Below, piece after piece: positions 49,616-59,494 of a stretch of 64,000 nt of DNA. Below the pieces are notes generated by a model that saw only the letters and a program-made list of their open reading frames with translations, was not told the origin of the DNA and did not search any database. How positions within the stretch are numbered: position 1 is the stretch's first letter; each line of letters starts with the position of its first letter. Source of the DNA: Schleiferiaceae bacterium (GTDB lineage Bacteria; Bacteroidota; Bacteroidia; Flavobacteriales; Schleiferiaceae); assembly GCA_018401735.1 (NCBI GenBank), contig JAGYKI010000009.1, forward strand, positions 58,868-122,867, in the 5' to 3' direction. Both the position numbers and the translations under genes were made by a program.

Positions 49616-51034
49616 TTAAAAGTCTGCTAAATCACGACCCATGAAGCTTTGCACGGTACGGAAGCCAACATAGGACTTGGCAGTATCGGCATATTCATAA
49701 TCGCGGGTACTTACTTGCAGATAGTAAGCCACATCTTTCCAGCTACCACCGCGGGTAACCTTGCGTGTTAAAGTTGGCTCATCGCCTTCTCTAGCATTGT
49801 ATTCAAAGTTTGCACTAATATCCGAAACGTAGTAGTAACTAGCGGCTTCAAAAGCGGTATTCGTCCATTCGGCTACATTACCAGACATATTGTATAAGTC
49901 ATAATCATTCGGAGCGTAAGCAGTAACCTTCACGGTATAAATACCACCATCAGCGGTAACATTACCTCTTAAAGGTTTGAAGTTAGCCAAATAACATCCA
50001 GAACTATTCATGGCATAAGGACCACCCCATGGATATGGATTTAATTCTTGTCCACCACGTGCAGCATATTCCCACTCAGCTTCGGTAGGTAAACGGAATT
50101 CTTGCTCGGTAAAGTATCCACTCGCTTTTAAATAGTCGTTGCGATACTTTGTTCTCCAGTTACAAAACGCACGGGCTTGATACCAGCTAACCCCTACTAC
50201 CGGATAGTCATCATAAGCAGGGTGCCAAAAATACTTGTCATGCATTGGATCATTATAGCTGTAAGTGAAATCATGTATCCAACACAAAGTATCGGGATAT
50301 ACATTTACGACGCCTCCTTCAAAAAAGGAACTACGATCAGAAATTTCTTTGCTATCTTTTATGTAATCGCGATAGGAGAAATACTCGCCATCTTGATCAG
50401 AATCATTATGATCGAATTCAACGCGATTCGATTTTTGGGCAGCCTTTTGTTTGTTGATCCAAAAGAAAGCATAATTAAGTTGACGAGCGTCAATCATTCT
50501 GCCACCCATAAATTGCTCTTCTGGAGGCAGGTACATACTTTCGATAATTTCGGTATACTCAGCCGTAGGGTAAGCTTCTGTGCTCCACTCAAGGTAAGGC
50601 TCCCAATCGATATGACGTTGCATACTATCGGGAAAATTAAGTGAAACATATTCTTGAAAGAAAGTCGGATCTTCTTGATTTGCGGCATCAATAAATTCGT
50701 ATCCCTCTACCAAACCGTCTTCACCTAAGCGATAACGAGTGATAGAATCGCGCACCCAACGCACGAATTGGCGATATTCATTATTGGTAATTTCGGTTTG
50801 ATCCATCCAAAAGGAAGGAACCGAGACTGTTTTCGTAGGCGAAATCAATGCGTAGGGCACATCTTGATCTGCATTACCCATATTGTAAGAACCTTGTGGA
50901 ATATAAACCATACCAAAAGGCTGGGATGGATACCAATTAGGTCTGTCGGAAACTCCGACTAGTTCGCCGTAGTCATTACTGCTGCAACTTGCAAAGAGTG
51001 CGGCACCGAGGGTTAGTATTAGGATTCTTTTCAT
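49616..51034 (-). CDS. gldK: T9SS/gliding motility lipoprotein GldK (PorK)
   Basis: Lipobox LFASC; formylglycine-generating-enzyme-like fold: VGVSWYQARAFCNWR, RLPTEAEWEYAARGG, GNVAEWT. Confidence 0.94.
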   Translation of the reverse strand: MKRILILTLGAALFASCSSNDYGELVGVSDRPNWYPSQPFGMVYIPQGSYNMGNADQDVPYALISPTKTVSVPSFWMDQTEITNNEYRQFVRWVRDSITRYRLGEDGLVEGYEFIDAANQEDPTFFQEYVSLNFPDSMQRHIDWEPYLEWSTEAYPTAEYTEIIESMYLPPEEQFMGGRMIDARQLNYAFFWINKQKAAQKSNRVEFDHNDSDQDGEYFSYRDYIKDSKEISDRSSFFEGGVVNVYPDTLCWIHDFTYSYNDPMHDKYFWHPAYDDYPVVGVSWYQARAFCNWRTKYRNDYLKASGYFTEQEFRLPTEAEWEYAARGGQELNPYPWGGPYAMNSSGCYLANFKPLRGNVTADGGIYTVKVTAYAPNDYDLYNMSGNVAEWTNTAFEAASYYYVSDISANFEYNAREGDEPTLTRKVTRGGSWKDVAYYLQVSTRDYEYADTAKSYVGFRTVQSFMGRDLADF

Positions 51035-51090
51035 TGTCGTTGACGTTGTATTTTGTTTATCAACAGCTCCCCAAATTTAGGGCTGCTATA

Positions 51091-52047
51091 TTACAAAAAT
51101 CTTGGGTTTTTATAACTTCCTTTTGTGGGAGGTGGAATTTCTATTTTAAAACAGTATTGAATCATCACTTCGTGGCTTCCTCCACCTTGTCCTGAAAGGG
51201 GTGAAGTAGCAACGTCATAAGAATATCCGAGCCTAATATCGGGAGTAACTTGCCACCCAAGTGTAGCTGCAACTGCATCTTGCAACCTGTATGTAACGCC
51301 ACCCCAAAACTTATTATTATAAACTCCAGTAACATTCACATCAAAAGTAGTACTTCCGGAGGTTAATTTTACCAGGGTACTTGGTCGCAATTCCCAGTTG
51401 GTTGCTGGAATAGCCCAATTATAACCTCCCATCGCATAATAGTGCCTGGCATTTTTGAAAAATGCTACCGCGCCCTCTCCACCTTGTGAATTTACATCTG
51501 CCGCCGATTCAATTACGCGGGTACTGGATATACCACCCCAGAAATTTTGGTTTTCATAATAAACGCCAAAAAGACCATCTACTTGAAATCCATTTGCATC
51601 AATAGCAGGAATGGCCCCATCAATTCCACCACCTGGAGTATTGTAGTCGGAAGGGATCCAAACAGCATCACCTAAAGATTGATTTAAGAAAGAGACACCA
51701 AGTCCAACTCCTAAGGTTCCGTTTGCAAGCTGAAATTGATAAGCATACATTAAACGGGCACTTACATTGTTGAAAAAACCGATTTGATCATTCACTATGC
51801 TTACTCCAATGCCTCCACCAATTTTTTTGATCGGAATGTTGGCATTAACATTTTGAGTGGTTGGAGCACCCTGAAAACCCACCCATTGGCTACGATGTAG
51901 CGCGTTTAAACATATGGCACCACCAGATCCAGCCACAGCCGGATTGTAATAAATGCGGTTGTACATAAACTGCGTAAACTGTACATCTTGCTGAGAATGA
52001 GCAAGAAAGGGCAATGCAAATATGATGAGGAGTAAAGTTTTCTTCAT
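51091..52047 (-). CDS. PorP/SprF family T9SS membrane protein
   Basis: QQDVQFTQFMYNRIYYNPAVAGSGGAICLNALHRSQWVGFQGAPTTQ. Confidence 0.93.
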   Translation of the reverse strand: MKKTLLLIIFALPFLAHSQQDVQFTQFMYNRIYYNPAVAGSGGAICLNALHRSQWVGFQGAPTTQNVNANIPIKKIGGGIGVSIVNDQIGFFNNVSARLMYAYQFQLANGTLGVGLGVSFLNQSLGDAVWIPSDYNTPGGGIDGAIPAIDANGFQVDGLFGVYYENQNFWGGISSTRVIESAADVNSQGGEGAVAFFKNARHYYAMGGYNWAIPATNWELRPSTLVKLTSGSTTFDVNVTGVYNNKFWGGVTYRLQDAVAATLGWQVTPDIRLGYSYDVATSPLSGQGGGSHEVMIQYCFKIEIPPPTKGSYKNPRFL

Positions 52048-52169
52048 CTAGGGACAGTGTTAAAAATTGTTAACAACGGGTTGTTGAGATCCCAAATATA
52101 AAGGTTTGATAATATATGCATTCAGAAAAAGTTAATTTTCCTTAAAAAATTGTTGACAAGCACTGAATT

Positions 52170-53342
52170 TCAGACTGCTTTTTTCATCGCCTTCCACCAT
52201 CTTTCGGGAATTTCATTTTTCATCGCTTCTTGATAGTCGCTATAGCTACAGGGTATCAAAGTGTGCCTTTCCGAACTTAATCCAGGATTTTCTTTAACGG
52301 GAACTTCTATCCACCATCTCCCCGAAAGGGGACTTTTATAAAAAACCAGTTCGTATTCACCCTCATTAATGAGAACGATGAATTTTTGATACTCTTTTTT
52401 GCTAGCAAAAGGGTAGTCGCCTTTACGTTGATTAAAGCCTTCGAGGAAGTACCAAATCATTTGGGCTACTAAATGTGCGGTTCTACCTTCTTTGTCGGCC
52501 AGGGCATTACATTCGTAGATGCCAAATGAGCTAACCTTGTCGCTAATTCCGCTATAGCGGGCCAATGCACACGCTTCTTCGCCAGAAAAACCGTTCGGGC
52601 TGTGGAAAGTATTTCCAGGGGCATCGCTTTGCCTAACGGCGGATAAGTCGAAACTTACCATGTCGGCATCTCTTAAAATGGGTTCGCTTTCGCTAATGTG
52701 GTTGCGCATCTTGCCCAAGCGATACAGTTCAAAATACATGCGTTCCATCAAATCAATTTCTTCTTGGTTTACAAAATAGGTTTGGTAACCGATGTTGCTG
52801 AAATTGTAAAGAATGTATGGTTTTTGTAGAACGATGTGGCTAAGGAAGCTACGATGATTGAGTTTCTCATTTTGCTTACCCAAATCAAATTGCGCATCGA
52901 TACTCACTAAATTTACCGTTTGCTCCATATCATCATAGGCGCGGAAATTTCCGTAGCAGATATCTTGGCTGCCGCCGATTATTAAAGGAATGATGCGCTT
53001 TTTTAAAAGAATGGAGCATATTTCCCTAACGGCTACTAAAGTGTCGCTTACTTTTTCACCAGCGTAGATATTTCCTAAATCACAAGCTGAGAAAGACCAA
53101 TTACCCCAATACAAAGGGTAAAGGTATTTTCTAACTTGATCAGGACTGTGCGCCGAGCCAGGATTATCACTAGCGCGATCTTCCCAAACGCCGATAATTG
53201 CGATTTGCCTTCCCTCTAAATCGGGGATACCTTCGATTTCACGATGAATAGCAATGCTCTGACCAATTACTTGCGAGTTACTCGCTTGAATCGATTCGAT
53301 AATACTATTGCCAACGGGGCTAAGAAAATCCTCTAGCATCAT
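52170..53342 (-). CDS. Arginase/formimidoylglutamase-family ureohydrolase
   Basis: IPLIIGGSQDICYGNFRAY; VNLVSIDAQFDLG; MVSFDLSAVRQSDAPG. Confidence 0.8.
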   Translation of the reverse strand: MMLEDFLSPVGNSIIESIQASNSQVIGQSIAIHREIEGIPDLEGRQIAIIGVWEDRASDNPGSAHSPDQVRKYLYPLYWGNWSFSACDLGNIYAGEKVSDTLVAVREICSILLKKRIIPLIIGGSQDICYGNFRAYDDMEQTVNLVSIDAQFDLGKQNEKLNHRSFLSHIVLQKPYILYNFSNIGYQTYFVNQEEIDLMERMYFELYRLGKMRNHISESEPILRDADMVSFDLSAVRQSDAPGNTFHSPNGFSGEEACALARYSGISDKVSSFGIYECNALADKEGRTAHLVAQMIWYFLEGFNQRKGDYPFASKKEYQKFIVLINEGEYELVFYKSPLSGRWWIEVPVKENPGLSSERHTLIPCSYSDYQEAMKNEIPERWWKAMKKAV

Positions 53343-55696
53343 TTTTTAGCAGTGGGTTTTTTAGCAGCACTCTTTTTCGCTGCCGTCTTTTTAGCAGGTG
53401 TTTTCTTTGCCGCGTCTTCCATAATGGCTAAACAATCTTCACGCGTTAGCTCGCCGGGGTTTTCTATGTCTTTGGGAAGCTTATAATTTCTTCTACCCGA
53501 TTTTAAATAAGGACCATATCTTCCGTTAAGGATTTCAATTACCGGCTTATCTTCATCTAAAACCTTAATGTATTTGTTTTTATCAGCCTCTAATTTAGCT
53601 TCCATAATTTCTATGGCGCGTTCCAATTCGATGGTCATTGGGTCGTCGCCGTCGGCTTCTTTAATCGAAGCAAAAGTGCTTTTATAGCGCACATAGGGGC
53701 CAAATCGCCCAAGGTTTGCTTCCATTTTTTCACCTTTGTATTCGCCCAAAATTCGGGGAAGTTTAAATAGTTCAAGGGCTTCCTCAAGGCTAATAGTGTC
53801 TATGCTTTGTCCTTTGCGTAAACTCGCGAAACGTGGTTTTTCCTCATCCTCAGTATTGCCAATCTGAATCATGGGGCCGTAGCGACCAATGCGAGCGATA
53901 ATGGGTTTGCCGCTTTTGGGATCTTCGCCTAAGGCTCTTTCTCCTGTTGCACGGTCCGAATTTTCTTCCACTTCTTTGAGATGCGGATGGAATTCGTTGT
54001 AAAAACGTCCCAGCATTTCGGTCCACACTTCTTGGCCCTGAGCAATTTGGTCAAACTGCTCTTCCACTGAAGCGGTAAAGTTAAAATCTAAAATATCATT
54101 AAAATGCTCCGTCAAGAAACCGTTTACCACTATCCCAATATCGGTAGGGATTAATTTATTTTTATCAGCTCCGGTGATTTCGCTTAACTTTTCTTCTTGT
54201 AAGCCATCTTCGGCGAGAATCAATTGCAGGTAATTGCGCTTAGTGCCGGTTAGTTCTGATTTTTCAACGTATTCGCGTTTAATGATAGTACTAATGGTGG
54301 GCGCGTAAGTAGAAGGACGGCCAATGCCAAGTTCTTCCAGTTTCTTAACCAAGCTTGCTTCCGTAAAACGGGCGGGGTGCTTGGTGAAGCGTTGGGTTGC
54401 GATAATGTTGTTGCGACTTAGTTTTTCGCCTTTTTGACAAGCGGGTAACATGGATGAATCTTCATCGGTATCTTCATCATCGTTACCTTCTAGGTAAACT
54501 TTTAGGAAACCCTCAAATGTAATTACTTCACCGCGCGCTACAAATTCATGCTGTTCGGTAGGGGTTTCAATGCGGAATACAGTACGTTCCAATTCGGCAT
54601 CGCTCATTTGCGAAGCAAGGGTGCGTTTCCAAATTAAATCGTAAAGGCGCTTTTGCTGATCTGTAGTGCCTGCTTTTGAGCGTCCCATATGGGTGGGGCG
54701 AATGGCCTCATGCGCTTCTTGGGCGCCTTTGCTTTTAGTATTGAACTTGCGCGTTTTGGCGTAATCGGCGCCGTAGCTGTTGGTTATTTCTGCAGAAGCT
54801 TCTGCTAAGGCGTCATCCGAAAGGTTCAGCGAGTCGGTACGCATATAGGTAATTAAACCTGCTTCATAGAGTTTTTGCGCCACCGACATGGTTTGGCTTA
54901 CGCCGAAATATAATTTTCTAGCTGCTTCCTGCTGCAGGGTAGAAGTGGTGAAAGGGGCAGCGGGCGATTTCTTGGCAGGCTTAGTTTCAACCGATGCAAT
55001 ATTAAATTGGTGACTTTCACAGGCTCTTAAAAATTCGCGTGCTTCGGACTCCTTTGTAAATCGCTTATTGAGTTCTGCCTTAAAGGTTTTGCCTTTGGAG
55101 TTGGTAAATTCCGCGACAACTTTAAAATAGGCTTCGGCTTCAAAATTGCGGATTTCCATTTCTCTTTCCACAATTAAGCGCACGGAAACGGATTGTACCC
55201 TTCCGGCAGATAAGCCCGCTTTTACCTTTTTCCAAAGGATGGGCGAAAGCTCGAAACCCACCAAACGATCTAAAATTCGTCGCGCTTGCTGGGCATTTAC
55301 CAAATCGATATTAATATTGCGCGGGTTGGAGATAGCGCGATCAATGGCTTTTTTGGTGATTTCCGAAAAAGTAATGCGATTGGTTTTGGTGGGATTAAGT
55401 TCTAAAGCTTCGTAAAGGTGCCAAGCAATGGCTTCTCCTTCACGATCCTCATCCGAGGCCAACCAAACCATTTCGGCATCTTTACTTAATTTCTTTAATT
55501 TTTTTACAACTTCCTTCTTATCGCTGCTTACGGCGTAGTTTGGAGCGAAGTTGTTGGCGACATCTACGCCCATGTCTTTCTGGACGAGATCGCGTATATG
55601 ACCAAAGCTCGATTCTACTTGAAAGTCCTTTCCTAGTATCTTTTCAATCGTTTTTGCTTTGGCGGGTGACTCTACAATCACTAAATTTTTAGGCAT
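53339..55696 (-). CDS. topA: DNA topoisomerase I (start trimmed to MPKNLV)
   Basis: LVIVESPAKAKTIEKILG; DEDREGEAIAWHL; GLITYMRTDS; Lys/Ala-rich C-terminal tail. Confidence 0.96.
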   Translation of the reverse strand: MPKNLVIVESPAKAKTIEKILGKDFQVESSFGHIRDLVQKDMGVDVANNFAPNYAVSSDKKEVVKKLKKLSKDAEMVWLASDEDREGEAIAWHLYEALELNPTKTNRITFSEITKKAIDRAISNPRNINIDLVNAQQARRILDRLVGFELSPILWKKVKAGLSAGRVQSVSVRLIVEREMEIRNFEAEAYFKVVAEFTNSKGKTFKAELNKRFTKESEAREFLRACESHQFNIASVETKPAKKSPAAPFTTSTLQQEAARKLYFGVSQTMSVAQKLYEAGLITYMRTDSLNLSDDALAEASAEITNSYGADYAKTRKFNTKSKGAQEAHEAIRPTHMGRSKAGTTDQQKRLYDLIWKRTLASQMSDAELERTVFRIETPTEQHEFVARGEVITFEGFLKVYLEGNDDEDTDEDSSMLPACQKGEKLSRNNIIATQRFTKHPARFTEASLVKKLEELGIGRPSTYAPTISTIIKREYVEKSELTGTKRNYLQLILAEDGLQEEKLSEITGADKNKLIPTDIGIVVNGFLTEHFNDILDFNFTASVEEQFDQIAQGQEVWTEMLGRFYNEFHPHLKEVEENSDRATGERALGEDPKSGKPIIARIGRYGPMIQIGNTEDEEKPRFASLRKGQSIDTISLEEALELFKLPRILGEYKGEKMEANLGRFGPYVRYKSTFASIKEADGDDPMTIELERAIEIMEAKLEADKNKYIKVLDEDKPVIEILNGRYGPYLKSGRRNYKLPKDIENPGELTREDCLAIMEDAAKKTPAKKTAAKKSAAKKPTAKK

Positions 55697-55822
55697 GCCT
55701 CTGGGTTTATTTGCGGTGTAATCTGGGCACAAATTAAATCAATACTTTTTTGAAATGCTTTATCTTCTCATTTTCAATGCATTCTTATTCTCTGTCAAAC
55801 TGGCATAATGGACTCTAATTTG

Positions 55823-55830
55823 TACCTTTG
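55823..55830 (+). promoter_or_regulatory. Candidate -7 element TACCTTTG upstream of miaB
   Basis: Matches TAnnTTTG, 19 nt before the miaB start. Confidence 0.4.
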
Positions 55831-55849
55831 GAGCCCTTAAAACAAAAGA

Positions 55850-57304
55850 ATGAAAGAAGCTGCCCTAGTTGGTAAAACCATGGACGAGAGTATTCAAGGC
55901 ACGGCCTTGATGCAGGAGGGTGAGCGTGGCTCGAGAAAATTATACATCGAAAGTTACGGTTGCCAAATGAATTTTTCAGACAGTGAAATTGTTGCTTCGA
56001 TTTTAGCAAAAGAGGGTTTTGGGACCACTAGAAATGTTGAAGAAGCCGATTTAGTGCTCCTAAATACCTGCTCGATTAGAGATAAAGCGGAGCAAACCGT
56101 ACGAAATAGACTTAGCAGTTTAAATCAATTGAAGCAATCGCGACCGGAAATGAAAATTGGTGTTCTGGGTTGTATGGCAGAACGCTTAAAGGATAAATTT
56201 TTAGACGAAGAGAAATTGGTCGACTTAGTGGTTGGCCCAGATGCTTATCGCGATTTGCCCAATTTGCTTGAAAAAGTGGAAGGAGGAAGAAAAGCCGTGA
56301 ATGTTATTCTCTCTAAAGAAGAAACCTATGCTGATGTAAGTCCAGTGCGAATCGATTCGAATGGGGTATCGGCTTTTATTTCCATCACCCGCGGTTGCGA
56401 TAATATGTGCACTTTTTGTGTCGTGCCCTTTACTCGTGGTAGAGAACGCAGTCGTAATCCAGAAACCATTCTTGCGGAAGCAAAAGATTTAGAAGCCCGC
56501 GGCTATAAGGAAATTACACTTTTAGGCCAGAATGTAGATAGCTACTTATGGTATGGTGGCGGACTAAAGAAAGATTTTGATAAAGCTAGTGAAATAGCGC
56601 AGGCGTCATCCGTTAATTTTGCGCAATTATTGGCGAAAGTAGCCGAAGCGGTGCCAGGAATTCGCATTCGCTTCAGTACTAGTAACCCTCAGGATATGTC
56701 GGATGATGTGCTGCACAGTATTGCGAAATACCCCAACATTTGTAATTACATACACTTGCCAGTTCAGTCGGGTAGCAGTCGCATTTTAAAGGAAATGAAT
56801 CGTGGACACAATCGCGAGGAATACATTGCTTTAATTAATCGTATTCGCAAGATTATCCCCGATTGTGGTATTAGTCAGGATATGATTGCTGGTTTTCCAA
56901 CCGAAACGGAAGAAGATCATCAGGAAACCTTGAGTTTAATGGACATCGTTCGCTACGATTACGGATATATGTTTTATTATTCTGAACGTCCCAACACTTT
57001 TGCTGCACGTAAAATGGAGGATGATGTTCCTTTGGAAATTAAAAAACGTCGCTTAACCGAGATCATCGCTTCACAACGAAAGCATAGCTTGGAACGTAAT
57101 CGGGCACACGTTGGAAAAATTCAGGAAATCTTAATTGAGGGCGATTCGAAAAAAAGCGATCAAGAATGGAAAGGACGGAACGATCAAAATGCGATGGTGG
57201 TTTTCGCGAAAACTGGAAACGAAAAGAAAGGTGATTTCGTTAAGGTTCTTATTAAGGATTGCAACACCGCCACCCTTTTTGGAGAAATCGTAAGTGAAGA
57301 TTAA
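55850..57304 (+). CDS. miaB: tRNA-2-methylthio-N6-dimethylallyladenosine synthase
   Basis: [15 protein letters not shown]; radical-SAM [26 protein letters not shown] domain. Confidence 0.96.
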   Translation: MKEAALVGKTMDESIQGTALMQEGERGSRKLYIESYGCQMNFSDSEIVASILAKEGFGTTRNVEEADLVLLNTCSIRDKAEQTVRNRLSSLNQLKQSRPEMKIGVLGCMAERLKDKFLDEEKLVDLVVGPDAYRDLPNLLEKVEGGRKAVNVILSKEETYADVSPVRIDSNGVSAFISITRGCDNMCTFCVVPFTRGRERSRNPETILAEAKDLEARGYKEITLLGQNVDSYLWYGGGLKKDFDKASEIAQASSVNFAQLLAKVAEAVPGIRIRFSTSNPQDMSDDVLHSIAKYPNICNYIHLPVQSGSSRILKEMNRGHNREEYIALINRIRKIIPDCGISQDMIAGFPTETEEDHQETLSLMDIVRYDYGYMFYYSERPNTFAARKMEDDVPLEIKKRRLTEIIASQRKHSLERNRAHVGKIQEILIEGDSKKSDQEWKGRNDQNAMVVFAKTGNEKKGDFVKVLIKDCNTATLFGEIVSED

Positions 57305-57708
57305 TGAGATTTAGCCTGAGTATTTTTTTTATCGCCTTTTGGAGTTTTAATCTGTCGGCACAAGAATTAGTAGATGGTCGCTGGGTAGATGATAACTTGC
57401 AGTTTATTGTTCTCGAGCAATACCTTAAGGGTAAGGGAGAAATTTACATCTGCCTAAGCGATAGCGCGGGTGAAGTGTGCATAGAAAACTTGGTATCAGG
57501 TTATGAGTTAAAAGTTTTTGATGCGCAGGATAATTTGCTTTGGGAAGGCTTTGCTAGCGGTCGCCGCAAAGGGGTTAAGCTCCCACAGGCCTATCCACAG
57601 GCGCATTATATAACCCTTAAGGCTTTTAAACCTTGGGTAGTGAATAGGAGAACTGGAAATAAAATCCATCAGGCGAAAGCCATAGAATTAAAATATACTT
57701 TGCCTTGA
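57304..57708 (+). CDS. Small secreted protein of unknown function
   Basis: Signal peptide; ATG immediately follows the miaB stop codon. Confidence 0.6.
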   Translation: MRFSLSIFFIAFWSFNLSAQELVDGRWVDDNLQFIVLEQYLKGKGEIYICLSDSAGEVCIENLVSGYELKVFDAQDNLLWEGFASGRRKGVKLPQAYPQAHYITLKAFKPWVVNRRTGNKIHQAKAIELKYTLP

Positions 57709-58976
57709 ATAGTCTTACAGAAATAAAACAGCGATTTGGAATTATTGGAAATTCCCCAGGCTTGGAAAGGGCTTTGAATAAGGCCATGCAAGTGGCGGGA
57801 ACGGATATTTCCGTTTTGGTTTCGGGAGAAAGTGGGGTAGGAAAAGAATCTATTCCGCGCATTATTCATTCGCAAAGCCATCGCAAACACAATAAGTACA
57901 TTGCTGTAAACTGCGGGGCTATTCCAGAGGGAACCATCGATAGTGAGCTTTTTGGTCATGAGAAGGGTTCGTTTACGGGTGCAACTGCCGCCCGTAAAGG
58001 CTATTTCGAAGAGGCGGATGGTGGAACCATTTTTTTAGATGAAGTTGGTGAATTACCCCTTTCTACCCAAGTGCGTTTACTGCGTGTTTTGGAAACAGGC
58101 GAGTTTATTAAAGTGGGAAGCTCACAACTCTTAAAAACGGATGTGCGTATTGTGGCGGCTACCAATGTAGAATTGATGACGGCCATTCAAAAAGGTAAAT
58201 TCCGTGAAGATTTATATTATCGCTTAAACACGGTAGAAATCCATCTGCCCGCTTTGCGTGAGCGAAAAGAGGATATTCACTTAATTTTTAGAAAATTCGC
58301 AGCCGACTTTGCCGATAAATACCATGTGCCTCCCGTGCGCCTGGATCGCGATGCAGTAGAAGTTTTGAGTGCTTATTATTGGCCAGGAAATATTCGCCAG
58401 CTGCGTAATTTATCGGAGCAACTTTCGGTGGTAGAGCGCGAAAAAGAAATAAACGGCAATGTACTCATGCAATATTTGCCCGATTCAGGAAGGGGTGGTG
58501 TTCCCGCTTTGTATAAGAAGGATGAAGCTACCGCGAGCGGTGATTTTAGCAATGAGCGTGAGATTCTCTACAAGATCCTATTTGATATGCGTAAGGACAT
58601 TGCTGATTTAAAGAAATTAACCGGCGAGCTAATGACTAATGAGGAAATTAGTGAGGAGTGGAAAAGCGATAATCATTCTTTAATTAACAGAATTTACCAA
58701 GAAGATCAAGGGGTTGAGCGCAGTGAGTCTATGATGCCGCTGCGGAAGTCGAGTCCGAATATTCCGGTGTATGAAGAGGATGATACTACTTTGCAAAGCA
58801 CTTATGATGCCCAGCATGAAACAATTGAAGATAGTCCTATTACCTTGCAAGAGAAGGAGTTGGAGATGATTAAAAGAGCTTTGGACCGCAATAATAATAA
58901 GCGAAAAGACGCCGCTAAGGAATTAGGAATATCAGAGCGCACTCTTTATCGAAAAATTAAGCAGTATAATTTATGA
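57705..58976 (+). CDS. Sigma-54-dependent transcriptional activator (AAA+ plus Fis-type HTH, no receiver domain)
   Basis: GESGVGKESIPRIIH; ELFGHEKGSFTGA; FLDEVGELPLSTQVRLLRVLE; C-terminal DAAKELGISERTLYRKIKQY. TTG start in a TTGA overlap. Confidence 0.95.
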   Translation: MNSLTEIKQRFGIIGNSPGLERALNKAMQVAGTDISVLVSGESGVGKESIPRIIHSQSHRKHNKYIAVNCGAIPEGTIDSELFGHEKGSFTGATAARKGYFEEADGGTIFLDEVGELPLSTQVRLLRVLETGEFIKVGSSQLLKTDVRIVAATNVELMTAIQKGKFREDLYYRLNTVEIHLPALRERKEDIHLIFRKFAADFADKYHVPPVRLDRDAVEVLSAYYWPGNIRQLRNLSEQLSVVEREKEINGNVLMQYLPDSGRGGVPALYKKDEATASGDFSNEREILYKILFDMRKDIADLKKLTGELMTNEEISEEWKSDNHSLINRIYQEDQGVERSESMMPLRKSSPNIPVYEEDDTTLQSTYDAQHETIEDSPITLQEKELEMIKRALDRNNNKRKDAAKELGISERTLYRKIKQYNL

Positions 58977-59491
58977 TGCCGCAAAAATTAAACAAACTCT
59001 TTTCTGCTTTAATCCTCCTCTTTGGCTTAATGGCCTGCAGTGGCGGTTATAGCTTTACAGGAGGAGACGTAGGGGATGCGAAAACGGTGCGAATCGATTT
59101 CTTTCCCAATAACGCAGAACTTATTAAACCACAGCTAAGCCAGATTTTCACCGAAACACTGCGCGATATCTTCGTGCAACAAACTCCCTTGGAATTAGTA
59201 AATAAAGGTGGGGATATGCTTTTTGAGGGTTCGATAATTCGCTATAGCATTGATCCTATTAATGCCCAAGCCTCAGACATTGGCGCGGTAGCACAAAACC
59301 GCTTAACGGTGGAAGTGAACGTGCTTTTTACAAATACGAAAGATGAGAAGGCTAGCTTTGAGAAAAAGTTTTCTAGATTCGTGGACTTTGACTCCAACAC
59401 GGATATTAACCAAATAGAAAGTGATTTGCACGATCAAGTTTGTCAAGAATTATCGGAGAATATTTTAAACTCGGCTATCGGAAACTGGTAA
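58973..59491 (+). CDS. lptE: LptE-family LPS-assembly lipoprotein
   Basis: Lipobox LMACSGGYSFTGG; VRIDFFPNNAELIKPQLSQIFTETLRDIF. Confidence 0.85.
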   Translation: MMPQKLNKLFSALILLFGLMACSGGYSFTGGDVGDAKTVRIDFFPNNAELIKPQLSQIFTETLRDIFVQQTPLELVNKGGDMLFEGSIIRYSIDPINAQASDIGAVAQNRLTVEVNVLFTNTKDEKASFEKKFSRFVDFDSNTDINQIESDLHDQVCQELSENILNSAIGNW

Positions 59492-59494
59492 AAT

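Noticed and set aside
50177-50644. Plus-strand 155-aa ORF
   Set aside because: Antisense shadow of gldK.
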